Below are positions 37,345 through 48,349 of a stretch of DNA of 64,000 nt, in pieces (position 1 is the stretch's first letter; the number at the start of each line of letters is the position of its first letter). Below the pieces are notes generated by a model that saw only the letters and a list, made by a program, of their open reading frames with translations, did not search any database and was not told where the DNA came from. Both the position numbers and the translations under genes were made by a program. Source of the stretch: Marisa cornuarietis. Its lineage: Eukaryota > Mollusca > Gastropoda > Architaenioglossa > Ampullariidae. Location of the stretch: the NCBI GenBank assembly GCA_004794655.1, contig SMMW01000521.1:310001-374000 (forward strand). Direction: 5' to 3'.

Positions 37345-38506
37345 AACTTATAGCCTATTTTTCTGCGAAGCTTCTGATCCGAGAAGCAATACGATTGTAG
37401 AGACTGCGCACAAACATGTGAACTGGATGCGTTCTTTGAGGTTAAATCAAAGTTTTCCGAGGGCTGAGAATAAGCAGCGGTGCTTTTGACAGCACGTGAA
37501 ACATGTGACGCTGATGACAAGTCAAATGGAGTCAGTGACTCAATTGAAACAGTACTGGCAATAGTTTCTAGCTTCTGCAACGAGGTACTCTGTAATGCCT
37601 CTCGCACATCACATAACATATTCGAATCACATTTGTTTGGATCCGATTCTGATTCACAAGCTTGTGGCTTTTCTTTGCAGTCAGAACGAGGGCTGTCAAG
37701 CCTTATGTGTGGGTCACAGTCATCTTCTTCTTGTTGGCCTATGTCACTGCTTTGCTTGTTCTTTTTTAATTGTCGAGCTTTGTAAACGATGTGGCTGTAG
37801 CATCCCACGAGAGTAGCAAACGCTGTTAGAAAGTATAACATCAATAAGATGCCAGTAAGTGTTCTCCACCGTGACTGCAGATATTTTTCTTCAACATCAC
37901 ACGTTATAGCCGCGCTATATTTTCTGTGATTCTGACCATAAATAACCACAAAAGGCGAAGAGCACAGAGACACGACGATGAAAGTGGCCAGAATTATAAG
38001 CGCTACTTGACGCTTTGTCATCTGTCGCTTGAAAGGAAAACAAATGCGACGATGACGATCGATGGCCACACACCGACGGACATAATTGTAGGAAATCTCA
38101 ATGAAAACTGCATGAATTTGCAGGTTGGACTATCCACAGAGTTGAAAAAAAATCTCATATCAAAAATCATTATCGGCATACTGAAGAAGTTACACAGCAG
38201 GTCGCACACGGCCATGGCCAGGATGAAAACTCGCGTAGAACTGGCACCTAAAGGTTTGAGGTAGACACAGAAGACCAGGAGGTTTCCTGGAATACCTATA
38301 GCAACCTCTGCAGCAATAAACACAACGGCGGGTAAAAGATGCAGAAACAGTTGTCTGCTCCGTTCCTCGAGACTCCCTTCGATGTCTGCAGGGAGCCACG
38401 TTGAACCATTTCCTTTTGTCCACTCTTCTGTGGACTTATCTGTCCCTTTTAGCTGTGCTACAGAGATTTCGATTGTATGGCTTGTAAGATTGCTAAACTC
38501 CATCAC
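37345..38506 (-). pseudogene. Group A GPCR pseudogene (frameshift plus TM6-TM7 deletion)
   Basis: Closest to the gene at 22386-24684. The minus frame from 38506 gives the N-terminus (FSNLTSHTIEIS), TM1, TM2 and the start of TM3. A 10-bp deletion near 38070-38073 (compare 24238-24265) then shifts the frame just before Asp-Arg-His. The second frame resumes with AIDRHRRICFPFKRQMTKRQ and runs through TM4, ECL2 (Cys-Asp-Val-Glu-Glu), TM5 and most of the third loop. At about 37416-37427 the third-loop sequence is joined directly to the distal part of a TM7 exon (37345-37415 matches 22380-22450). TM6, the intron and the TM7 core are deleted. It cannot encode a seven-helix receptor. Both lesions look recent because the remaining frames are otherwise clean. 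Confidence 0.93.
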
Positions 38507-38799
38507 CTTCTCATAGCTTGCTATTTAATTAGTCGTTGACACTGTGTAGCCTTGGCTTTAAATGATGAGAGGTGCAGACCAGCGCCGTTATAAATATTAC
38601 ATGATAGCATCTCACTAGATTTCCTTTTATGGTATTGACAGCGAATGTAAAAATAGTAGAAGAGTCTCCTTCATTAAAAACGTCTGATAATTAGCTAATT
38701 GGTCTTCTTAGAAGGACTGAAACAGGATATGGGGCTTATCACAGTGCAAAAATTGTCGAATATTTGTACTTATTTCCGTCCTCTAAGCTACACAGAGAC

Positions 38800-38960
38800 G
38801 ATTGTACAAGTTTTTTACAGTCGTACGCAGATAGAGCTGGGCATTACTCATTTAACAAGGTTCACAATTCAAACATCTTAAGCTGTGACTACAGGCAATA
38901 AGCAGTTTTTAACAAACAGCACCCCCTGCAAAGGCTCAATATACGGAAGAAAGTTTTAAC
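38800..38960 (+). promoter_or_regulatory. Group B promoter-proximal block (remnant)
   Basis: agctgggcattactcattta and gctgtgactacaggcaata match the gene-proximal flank of group B genes (28970-29045 and 49120-49200). It lies about 300 bp from the ATG of the group A pseudogene, in divergent orientation. The group B first exon expected downstream is missing; only the orphan TM7 exon at 40790 survives. Confidence 0.6.
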
Positions 38961-39019
38961 GCGTTTAATTTTATTTAAGACGGTGTGTTTTTATTTTTGT
39001 ACTCTACTAATAAGAAGCA

Positions 39020-39870
39020 GTAAATTGACCCATAATATCTTTTTAATTCTGACCATAAATGGCCACCCAATGAGACATAAAAATTAAAGCCACATAAAAA
39101 ATAATCAGTAGTATCAACATTGATTGTTGGTCTGTGCTTTTCGATCGTCTGCTGCAATTAAGAAAACCTGGTCCAACGTTGGTGATCGATGGCTAGACAC
39201 ACCAACAAACACAAGAACACGGAAAAGAGAATCCAACCAATCGATAACTGCTCCGTATCTCGTACAAAGAACACAATATCAATGACTTTATACAAATCAC
39301 GGTCACCACACTCTCAGGAAGTCAAGAACCTTACAGGCAATAGTCAAGGGACATGAGAAGGTCTGCTTGACTATGAAATTTGACCCGACTTTCTCTCGAA
39401 GACTATTCGCCTAGTTAACTCAGATGCTGCCAGAAGAAGAACTTGCCCACGAACTGAAGAAGTGGACAGACAAGATTTACTCAACATTTCTCAATACGGA
39501 CTAAGTGGCGATATTGTCAGCATCTATCCATGTGATCTTATCAAAAACGTACCCTTTAAAAGTCGAATATATGAGTACAGGACACGAATTTTCGTAAAGC
39601 CTTCATTAATTTACTGGTTCAATTTTCCTGTGACGTTTAATTAAATAAATCTCAGATTAAGAAATCAAAAATGGTCTGGAGGCGTTAGACAGTAAGTCAC
39701 ACAGCCATGGCGAGGATTAAAAACATTCGCATCATTTTCACAGAAATGCTTCGGGTAGGTGAAAAAGAAGAGCTGGTTTCCTGAGACACCGACTGCAGTC
39801 TAAGGGGTGGAGAACAAGATGTTGGGGAAAAATGCTTTTTAAACAGTTACGTCTTCCATTCGACTTGTCT
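39020..39870 (-). pseudogene. Old group A first-exon relic (TM1-TM4)
   Basis: Reading down the minus strand from 39870: a TM1 match (ggtttcctgagacaccgac, the complement of the Gly-Asn-Leu-Leu region), then TM2 (agtaagtcacacagccatgg). A foreign or diverged block of about 300 bp follows (39330-39660). Next comes the TM3 end with gtgatcgatggctagacaca (the Asp-Arg-His neighbourhood), and then TM4-ECL2 with attctgaccataaatggcca (39043-39064). Many substitutions and indels are present and no frame is open. It lacks the third loop, TM5-TM6 and exon 2. It is the most decayed of the recognisable group A first exons. Confidence 0.8.
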
Positions 39871-39889
39871 TGTCACCATAAACATGTTA

Positions 39890-40110
39890 ATGTCTGCAGA
39901 CTGACTCAGATATGGAGACTAAAGAGTCATTTGTTAGGCCACATCTGAGGTCTTTAAACTAAAGCTTTAAATAGGCGGTCCCACGTTCGTCGATTTTGCT
40001 GTTAGTTTTGAATTCGCAATTAAAATAAGATCACTTCAAGGCCTTAAACGAGGATCTATTTAAGGCCAATTCCAGCAACGGTGGTAATTCCGGCTTCTAT
40101 TCTAGCGAAT
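39890..40110 (-). repeat. Group A 5' flank, left arm of a spaced inverted pair
   Basis: Contains tctgcagactgactcagat, gagtcatttgttaggccaca and gcctt(a)aacgaggatctatt. The reverse complements of these blocks occur in reverse order at 41340-41870 (ccttaaatagatcctcattt; tagcaaatgacactttattc; atatgagtcagtc). The right arm is therefore a second group A flank pointing the opposite way. Confidence 0.6.
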
Positions 40111-40334
40111 ATTGAAGTTGTTGCGATTAAAGAGCTCAAAGATGGACCTTAGGGTACACACTAATGGATGACATTTCCTGTCAAGAGATCAGAAGACGAC
40201 CTCATCACGAGGTATACTAGCATCGTTTCCGTGCTTGTCGAGTGTGTCTGTAGAAATACTATTAGCTTTGATGCGTATTAATGTGTTGAAGAATGATTTG
40301 GTTGCGTTTAACCTGTACAGCCATTTCTATACTC

Positions 40335-40337
<3 letters not shown>

Positions 40338-40395
<58 letters not shown>
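40338..40395. repeat. (AC)n microsatellite
   Basis: Perfect AC run. Together with the GT run at 40486-40545 it forms a potential inverted pair separated by 90 bp. Confidence 0.95.
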
Positions 40396-40396
<1 letters not shown>

Positions 40397-40479
40397 TTCA
40401 CGAAGACATACACACTCGACTGACTCGAGCTCACACGTCAGCACTGTGCAATCATTGATGTATCTATGTATCTATAGGT

Positions 40480-40485
<6 letters not shown>

Positions 40486-40545
<60 letters not shown>
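40486..40545. repeat. (GT)n microsatellite
   Basis: Perfect GT run of about 60 bp, inverted partner of the AC run at 40338-40395. Confidence 0.95.
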
Positions 40546-40546
<1 letters not shown>

Positions 40547-40789
40547 ATAGCCCTATAAAAATGTGTATATAGATATATATTTGGAAATTTGTTTATTCTC
40601 ACAACTGTGTTTTTGTTTTCTTTTTATATAAGTAAATATAGATATCGATACACTTATTCACAATATGTTTGTTCATGAATGTGCATGTTTAAATACGATT
40701 TAACAGAATGTGTGTAGCATATCATATAATCTGTTTGTTAGAAATATTACTGACAAAATGACATTCACTACTCTATTATGTGTTTGCAG

Positions 40790-40976
40790 ATATTTTCCTG
40801 ACACCTTATACGAACATGACATAAACCCGTGGGTCATGAACTTTGGCGTCGCATCCGTTTATCTTCCGAGTTTAAGAAGCACCATCAACCCCGTCACCTA
40901 CCTTTATTCTAATCAAAAATTCCGCTCACACTGTCGACAGTTTCTCCATTCCGGGATGTCTTACTTTAACTATTAA
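40790..40976 (+). pseudogene. Orphan group B TM7 exon (intact exon, no first exon)
   Basis: Acceptor TATGTGTTTGCAG ends at 40789. The exon is 187 nt, the same length as those at 45615-45801 and 51125-51311. It is open to its stop and in the same splice phase. It encodes PDTLYEHDINPWVMNF, TM7 with the NPVTY variant of NPxxY, and a Cys-containing tail. No group B TM1-TM6 exon exists in the 1.8 kb upstream, where a minus-strand group A relic lies instead. Either the first exon was deleted or this exon is spliced to a more distant donor (the donors at 30526 and 45348 have compatible phase). I call it a gene fragment, probably dead. Confidence 0.8.
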
Positions 40977-41090
40977 TTTATTACAACAATCAAGACAGCT
41001 TCCTTATGGTAATTAAATATTCATAAACGAGAAATGAGCAAACCTACTCAGAAAAATTGTGAAGCTGTTATTGCTGAATATAAAATAAGG

Positions 41091-41093
<3 letters not shown>

Positions 41094-41134
<41 letters not shown>
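41094..41134. repeat. (AC)n microsatellite
   Basis: Perfect AC run about 120 bp after the stop codon of the orphan TM7 exon. Confidence 0.95.
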
Positions 41135-41136
<2 letters not shown>

Positions 41137-41339
41137 TTAGTAATATAACCAGTGAAATAAGTATGCGTAAAGATTTAGCTCCGACTAATTAAGTGCTGGG
41201 ACCTTTTCTTATCAGCTTCACCTAAGAACAGACTGGGCGGAGCGAATGAGGTAAATCGGTAGAAAGAACGTGGAAGAATTAACTACACAAAGGGACCCAT
41301 CCCCTACATTTTACACTGACCTCCGAGACATGGAATAGG

Positions 41340-41870
41340 AGCTGGAATTTACCACAGCTGCATGAATTCGCCTTAAATAGATCCTCATTTAAGGGCTTGA
41401 AGTGAGCTCATTCTAATTACAATAAATAAATATACGACCTCGCGGGGCATCTAAGAGCCTCGGGCAGACGCTGTGCAGTTGTCTTGTCAGGAAAAATAAA
41501 ATTCCGAGTAAACTTATACTTGGATTTCACGGTTGACCACACCGACATCAAACACTAATTGTTGCTGGGGGTGGGCTGAGAAAGACTCGCATCCGCAGTC
41601 TGGGCTAGGTTGCATGAGAGGTCTCAAGTCGGACTTACGCTTTAGGTTAATTGTTTTTAACCTTCAATTCCAAAGTCGCCTTCGACTGGTGTACATGTTA
41701 TGTCAAAAATTAACCCAAAGCCACTTATCTGAATTGGGAGCTTGACTATTCAAATAAACTTAGCGAAGTCGATTAACTTGAGACCGTATATTTCAAGTTT
41801 TATTTTAAAGATCTTACATGCAACCTAGCAAATGACACTTTATTCTCCATATATGAGTCAGTCACTAACA
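41340..41870 (+). repeat. Group A 5' flank, right (inverted) arm
   Basis: Inverted counterpart of 39890-40110, diverged and spread over a longer stretch. No group A coding sequence follows on the plus strand, so any gene it served has been lost. From 41880 to 42890 I see nothing recognisable. Confidence 0.55.
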
Positions 41871-42892
41871 CTTTATGGCGGAAGTGCGTCTCAAATCGTA
41901 TGCTGTGTTCATATTTTGGGTTTGTAGATACCCTATAAGGAAATGTATCAACTGCTGACGTCCGGCTGGTTGTAATATTTAGACTGAGACCTGTCTGCAT
42001 TGAACACCATTATTCCATTCTCAACACATTTCTACTCAGTTATGCAAGTATCAAGCGTTTGTTTAAGATTATTTTCATTGTACTGGATCATACTGTGCGT
42101 ACGATTTCTATGTACGCAGGTACCTTTATGAATGTGGCCGTTGAATTAAGATTTTAATTAGCAGTAGCACTGAAATCGCGGTTATCTTAAAAGAAAGAGA
42201 AAAATCGGAAAAGTGCCTACATGGCGACGAGACAACAGTCGAATGAAGAATATTTATCCCAATATGTATTCACCTCTCAGATTGCATGTATTATTATTTG
42301 TTTCTTCTTTTGTTGCCATTTAAAGTCAGAGTTAATAAGATTTGCTGAGTCCGTACACTGATTCCTTTTCCAAAAACATCCTCCAAGAAACCTGCGAAAA
42401 AAGCAGACTCGTGCATCATCAAATTTCATTTGTTGACAAAGATCACGAAGAACAAATTTTAGCAGAATCAAGGGGTGAACTCCAGCTTACATTTTTATCA
42501 TTTTAAACTGTGTTCATTTTAGTTAATTCGACGAAACTTCAAGCCAATTTAGAGGTTATAAACGTGTAAAGACTTTCAACCGTTTTCACTTTCTATCATA
42601 AATGTGGTTAACGTGTAATACAAACTAAAAAGTCTTGCGATTGGTATTATTATTATTAGTATTCAACAAATGAGCAATGATCAAATATTTTATTGGATAA
42701 AATAAGCTTCATATTGGAACAAATTGAATGCCACCATCTTGTTGTTAAAACTAGAGTCTAAGGCAAAGAAATGGCAACATAAAGAATTTATTCATTCAAC
42801 AGCATCATTTCCTGTGAAGATTTCGGATCTTTATAGACTTTCTGAAGCATGTACAATGGGTACAAAAAAATTGTTTTTGCAAATAATATACA

Positions 42893-43020
42893 GTAGTACA
42901 TCGAGTTACGAGCTGCTCCCTATCCGAGCATTTCGAGTTACGAGCAGCGGCTCAAGCAAAGTTTTCTGCTCGAGTTACGAACGTTGTTCCGAGTTACGAA
43001 CAGCTGAGCGTCGGGATCCT
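42893..43020. mobile_element. Possible terminal region of a pogo/Tigger-like DNA transposon
   Basis: TA then CAGTAGTACATCGAGTTACG, with four copies of the word CGAGTTACGA within 120 bp (42901, 42929, 42972, 42992). A TA-flanked end with repeated 'tcgagttacgagc' words resembles the terminal inverted repeats of pogo/Tigger-type elements. No matching opposite end and no transposase frame were found, so this is at best a solo end. Confidence 0.4.
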
Positions 43021-43528
43021 ATTCGAAAGTGAAAGTGCAATTGTACCTTGCATGCTGATTACCACGAGCACACGAGCACTTGAAAGCATTCAACCATAAA
43101 ACATTATCCTGACACACTTTGCCCGGAAATGATTGCAGATTAAGACCCACGTAATGTCAACGGTATCGGATATCGAAGACTTAATAAGCTATGAAGGCTT
43201 AAAATCTTTACCTTTCAGTCTATTATTAACAGCACAGACACTTACACACAGACGTGTTATGATGAAATTCTGACTTGTAAAAAGTTGAAACTGCCTTTTT
43301 CATGGCACCAGTGACATTCTCTTTGTGTTACCATCGTTAAAGGCCATTTTGTAACAGGGACAGTCGTCGTCGAACGTGGTTTTGAAGTTCTTAGAAGTCG
43401 GACTTTGGCCAACCTCCTGAGGTAATTAAAGACCGAGTTCCAATACCTCTGTCTGGACTTCGAGGTTTGTCTCTAAAGAAAGACAAACGTATCTACGGAC
43501 TTTAGAAAAGCGAGAATCACACAGTAAG

Positions 43529-43529
<1 letters not shown>

Positions 43530-43612
<83 letters not shown>

Positions 43613-43622
43613 CGCGCGTGCG
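43530..43622. repeat. (TA)n-(GT)n-(GC)n compound microsatellite
   Basis: Alternating purine-pyrimidine over about 90 bp, passing from TA to GT to GC. The GC-rich end favours Z-DNA. Confidence 0.95.
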
Positions 43623-43859
43623 TGTGTGCGTTGGTCTGGTGGGTGTGGGTGTAAAATCTCTGTCGGGACTGATAAAGCCAAAAGTCATGCAAGTAAATGT
43701 AAATGCAGCAGCAGTGCAGCTTTTTATTTGTTTTAAGTTATAAGTTACATATCAAGCATTGTTTATCTTGATGATCGTTTGGCAGTTATATACTATATAC
43801 TTTCAAGGTTAGGTTGAATTTTTTTTAAACTCAGACAGCTTGGTGTTTTTGGTTTTTTT

Positions 43860-44060
43860 TATTTTCGTCCTGTAAACTATATAGACAGATATAGACAAAA
43901 ATTGGGAAAGCCTCGTTTTCAATCCCACGCATTTAGTTGGCAATTATTCATTAAAAAAAACTCTCTAATATAACACTTTGAACTATGTCAAGCAGCAAGG
44001 AGTCTTTCATGAACAGCATCCCATGTAAAAGCTGATGGAGATAAACAAGTTCAACCATGT
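43860..44060 (+). promoter_or_regulatory. Diverged group B promoter-proximal block
   Basis: ttttcgtcctgtaaactata, then tggcaattattcatt and gtctttcatgaacagcatc, is a degraded version of the block at 28900-29070 and 49030-49215. It lies at the expected distance upstream of the frameshifted receptor at 44443. Confidence 0.5.
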
Positions 44061-44442
44061 TCAAAAGGGTTTGTTTGTTTTTTTTACTTTTGTTTTCTAC
44101 ATATTAGTGTCTTAAGTGAAAAATGTTGTTTAGTTACTACAATATTTTAGTGAAAAAATTTTGCATATTCGAGGTTTATACACTGAGCATTATTGATTTT
44201 GTCATTTGAGTTCACCTTTTTTTAAAGAAAGGACTAAAGCACTTGAGAACATACAATTTTGTACTCGGGCTTCTAAAAAAATAACACTTTTTTATTTAAT
44301 GCTTTGGTATCTTGAAACACCAGCATAAAGTGCCACGTTATGTTACGTTAGACCTTATCACAACATTAAGATATTTCAATCAATTTTATGAGATACTGTG
44401 GCTGCAAATTCAAGTTATTCCGACATATTTTCTTTTCTTTAG

Positions 44443-45801
44443 AAATCACCTCTGTCGAGGGTCACGATGACAGTCCAGCTTCTACGGAAACTGTCTTGAC
44501 AACCCCAGGTGACATCGACAAACTAAGTTCTGAGTTGTTCCAGAAACTTCTACCCTTAACCATTTTCTTAACGCTCTTGAACTGCGTGGGAGTACCCGGC
44601 AACCTCTTCGTCTTCCTCGTGTACCTCAAGAAGTTCAAGGCCAGCGCCACACGGGTGTTCGTGCTGGTCATGGCTGTGTGTGATTTCTTGGTCAATCTTT
44701 CTGCGATTCCTGTGCATCTAGTGTATTATCGCCACATGTACACCATCAGCAGCCCTGTCTTCTGTTCTATTACATACTTGGTGCTGAGAATCCCGGTCTA
44801 TGTTTCTTGCATGGTGCTGGTGTGTGCGAGTCTCGATCGCCGACGGCGGCGTGTGTCAGCCTCTCAGACAACAACTGAACTCACGACAAGCCATCTTCAC
44901 CTTGGTTGTGCCATTCAGTTTGAGCACAATAGCCACGTTTCCTTTTGTAGCCTTCTACACAGGAATGCACTTTACGACAACGACTGGTGTAACTGTCAGA
45001 AAATGCGGCTTTCAGAAAGATTTTCCAGGAGACTTTTTCAAAAGGGCGGAGGGCGTTCTGCTGGCAGTGTACTGTATCGTTGGTCTAACCACGATGGTCG
45101 GTGCTTATGGTCACATCCTGCATCGAATCAAGAAGCAGAGTAAGAAACTTGGTCAAAATCCAACGTGTGACTCTGGCCAGCCAGATACAGGCATGTCCGT
45201 GATCTCGTCTTCAGTCTCAGGTAGAAGATCAGAGGAGGAAGTCGGGGTACCTCAGTGGAGTAAGCTTCTGGCCTCAAAGACCACGCTTGTGATGTTTGTA
45301 CTGACCATCACAACTGTCATCTGCCTCACACCGTATTTAATCTGGACGTAAGCACATGTATGCCTGTTAAGAGCGATTAAAATTTAAGTGGTTCTTACAC
45401 ACGCAAGCAATCACGTTCACACACAGTCTCGATAAGTGTGGTGCAAAGAGGGTTATTAAGGGGAGGTCGGTATACAGGCGTGTCTTTAAGAGCGTTTAAA
45501 AAAAACTGTAAATCATATAGCATAATCTGTAAGTTAGTTTGAAATGTATATCACGGTTGTTATCAAGTTCAACAATCATTCACTGTACTTTCACATGATT
45601 CATTATGTTTGCAGAGCTTTACCTGAAACCTATTACGAGCCCTACATGAAGTCCTGGTTCATGTACTTGGTCGTCACATCTGCTTATCTTCCGAGTTTAA
45701 GAAGCTCCATCAACCCCCTCATTTACCTTTATTTTAATCCCCTATTCCAGTCATATTGTCAACAATTTCTCAATTTCCGGATGCCTTACATTGACCAGTA
45801 G
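44443..45801 (+). pseudogene. Group B GPCR with a single-base frameshift at the DRR motif
   Basis: First exon 44443-45347 (acceptor TTTCTTTAG, donor GTAAGC), TM7 exon 45615-45801 (acceptor GTTTGCAG), intron 267 bp, phase-2 junction. TM1-TM3 read cleanly (LNCVGVPGNLFVFLVYL, DFLVNLSAIP, SPVFCSITYL). One extra C near 44857 changes cggcgggtgtgtc to cggcggcgtgtgtc, so the frame leaves the true path right after Asp-Arg-Arg-Arg. The correct frame resumes (VCQPLRQQ) and is intact through TM6, and the TM7 exon has NPLIY. The third loop is about 60 codons shorter than in the paralogues. This is a very young pseudogene, a polymorphic null allele, or an assembly error. Confidence 0.88.
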
Positions 45802-45984
45802 TTTATTATTCCAGTTTTTTTTGTATTATTGGTTTGGCAGAAAGGGCTATCGTTTAGTACCTTGGCTGGTAAAAAATACGATTAAAACACGTTACTTTAT
45901 TTTATTTTATATTTATTTTGACAAATATTATACGTTTAAATATTTACAGTTTTAAAACATTTAAATATGTACATTATTAAAGCT

Positions 45985-46150
45985 TGTATTCCTTTAGTAT
46001 TTACCCAGTTCTAAGTCACATTCCTTTGGCTCCAATTCTTTTCTCGCTCTATTTATTTATTTATTTATTTTTATTTTTTTATTTATTTAGTTTGCTTTTT
46101 GCTAGAGCCGATGAGATGAAATTTCCCTGATGACAGCGACATGTTAACTT
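45985..46150 (-). pseudogene. Relic of a group A intron
   Basis: agttctaagtcacattcctt, then ttttctcgctcta... and gatgacagcgac, match the intron of the gene at 22386-24684 (22870-22955: agttctaagtcgcatggatc, tttctcgccttta, gatgacaacgat) in the same orientation. A TTTA-rich expansion is inserted. No flanking exon is recognisable, so this is non-coding residue of a lost group A gene. 46316-46390 also resembles 27770-27850 (cttgtttcagagca/gtac). Confidence 0.55.
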
Positions 46151-46639
46151 CGATTAATAAACGGTACTATGCTCTCTATTAAGACTTTCTGCATTCGGAA
46201 CAACTGCTTATAAAATTTTTATACTTTGACTAAAACGAGATTTATTTAATGTGCTCTGACGGAGAAAGATATTAAAATAAGTAGCCACAGAAGGGGTATC
46301 TCACTTTTTTCAAGACTTGTCATGTGGGCCTACTCATACTTTGGATGGAGGACTTGTTTCAGAGCACGTGTTTGATAGTGATGTGTAATTACACTTTTTG
46401 ACAGTTATCTAAATATAACGTAATGGGTGCTGCACAATAAGTGTTTTTCAATTTTGTACAATAATTAATTATACAAGTTTATACTCCTTTGCCTGTAGGA
46501 CCTGTTTCGACATTCGTGAACCCACTGTTAGATTATTGTTTGTATGAGCTCCTATCATGGGGCGAAACAGCGATCAAAGGGAAGAGAAAACGGTGGATAT
46601 AGTAAAAGCATTGAAAAGGATTAATAATAAATTATGACA

Positions 46640-47560
46640 AGACAAACCTTTTGTAAATTATTTGACTCCATTGTTCAACCTGTGCTTCTATATGCTGCTA
46701 AAATATGGAGGCTTTTGCCGGATGATAAGCAGTTGCAAAAATGCACCTTTTCGCTTGCAAAAAGTTTTTAAATGTCCCAGTCTACACACCATCAGATATA
46801 GTGTATGGAGAACACGAGGGTTACCCATTTTTGGTTAACTGCTGCACAAGAACTATTAAATTTTGGCTCCGCCTCAAGCTGATGAACACAGACCGTATTC
46901 CCAAACAAGCATACATTCTATTGTACAGTTAAGATGTTCCAGGTAAAAAAAAAACTGGGCTACAAAAGTCCGAGTATCGTATAGTTAAACCAGGGGGTGG
47001 GTAACCATAAAATATTTCTGTTAGCCATGAAACAAAGAATAACTGATGTTGGTCAGCAAGAATGGATTGTTCACATGAGGCAGAGTGATCGTTTCCATAT
47101 GTATAGTGTTTTTTTAAAAAACTCCTCGTACCAGAATTGTATTTAGAATATATAAATGTTAAATGTTTTAGGGATGCTTTGGTTCGCTTTCGATTGGGAG
47201 TGAGTGATATGAATATTCACAAGAACCGCTTTATTCATAACCAGAGCGCTCATAATATAAATGACTGTCCATTTTGTGTAGGATCCACAGAGAATGAAAC
47301 CCATCTTTTGCTTTACTGCCCACAGTTTAATAACATCCACCTTAGGTTCCTTCAAACTGTTCCATCATATAACGAAAACAAACTGCATATTGAAATTCTG
47401 ACGTGTAAAAATGTAAACAATACCAAGCAATTAGCTTGGTTCTTATTCAAGTGCTTCAGTTTAAGAATTGTTAAAACGACTATTGAGATATGAAACATAT
47501 GTCACCCTATGTAATAAGTTTAGAACCCCATTGCAACGCTTTCTTTTAATTGTACATCTA
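46640..47560 (+). mobile_element. LINE fragment, RT C-terminus with zinc knuckle
   Basis: Split plus frames. Around 46664-46730 a weak 'LLYAAKIW' type segment; at 46741-46930 KKFLNVPVYTPSDIVYGE and KFWLRLKLMNTDRIPKQAY; at 47137-47490 RDALVRFRLGVSDMNIHKNR followed by the Cys-x2-Cys...His-x4-Cys knuckle (DCPFCVGSTENETHLLLYC). These are the C-terminal parts of a LINE reverse-transcriptase polyprotein. Stops and frame changes separate them. The endonuclease and polymerase core are missing. It is a different family from the elements at 18455 and 31960. Confidence 0.85.
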
Positions 47561-48349
47561 TATCTATAGATAGGTATACGAAAGTTTTATATATAGGTAT
47601 ATAAAAGTTTATGCCTGCTCGTGAATGACAGTTTTAGTAGGTGTGAATGCAAAGAAACGAGGCTCACCTCGTGATATTTGCAGTAATGGTCAGATGTCAA
47701 TAAAGAGTTCAAGTTCAAGACTCTTGTTTGTTATTTCTAGGATACGTTTTCGTATATATTTAGAAGTTTATTTGTTAGCAAGCGAGGTAATGGAAGTTGT
47801 AAATGTCTATATAAAACATACTATTTTAAAAGGAGAGAAAATGTAGTCCCCTAGCCTTTTGGTTGTTAGGAAGTGAAGCTTTTATTTGTGGTGGTGGTGC
47901 CCCTCTTCTCTCCGTCGCTAACTTACCTACCCTAAAACTCTGTTGAGTCAGGTACCCGTTCACCACATCTGGGTTGACAGGGAAAGTTTGCTGCGCCACA
48001 CGGGTATCTAAACGAACGCTACTTAAATAAACAAATCCCGACATTGAGTGTTTATTAGTAAAGTTAGTCAACAGTTTAATCAAATCTTTTATGTTTGGAT
48101 TAAAAGAAATAGTAAATGATCGAGTTCTCTAAATAAATATATTTTTAAATAATCTGTTTTATTACATTTCATTATAGAGCTATGGCTCTATACTCGCTAA
48201 TTGTGTTATATATATATATATATATATAAAGATTTTGTATATTAATGCTTTGAGGTATATGATGATTTAGTTTAATGCTTTTGTTCTTGTTTCAAAAGTA
48301 TTTCAATCATAACACTCTATCTAAAATTTAAACATAGATACATTAATAT

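Noticed and set aside
46741..47493. Two ORFs initially considered a small host zinc-finger protein
   Set aside because: The motif order (KFLNVP...DIVYGE, then CPFC...HLLLYC) is that of a LINE reverse-transcriptase C-terminus.
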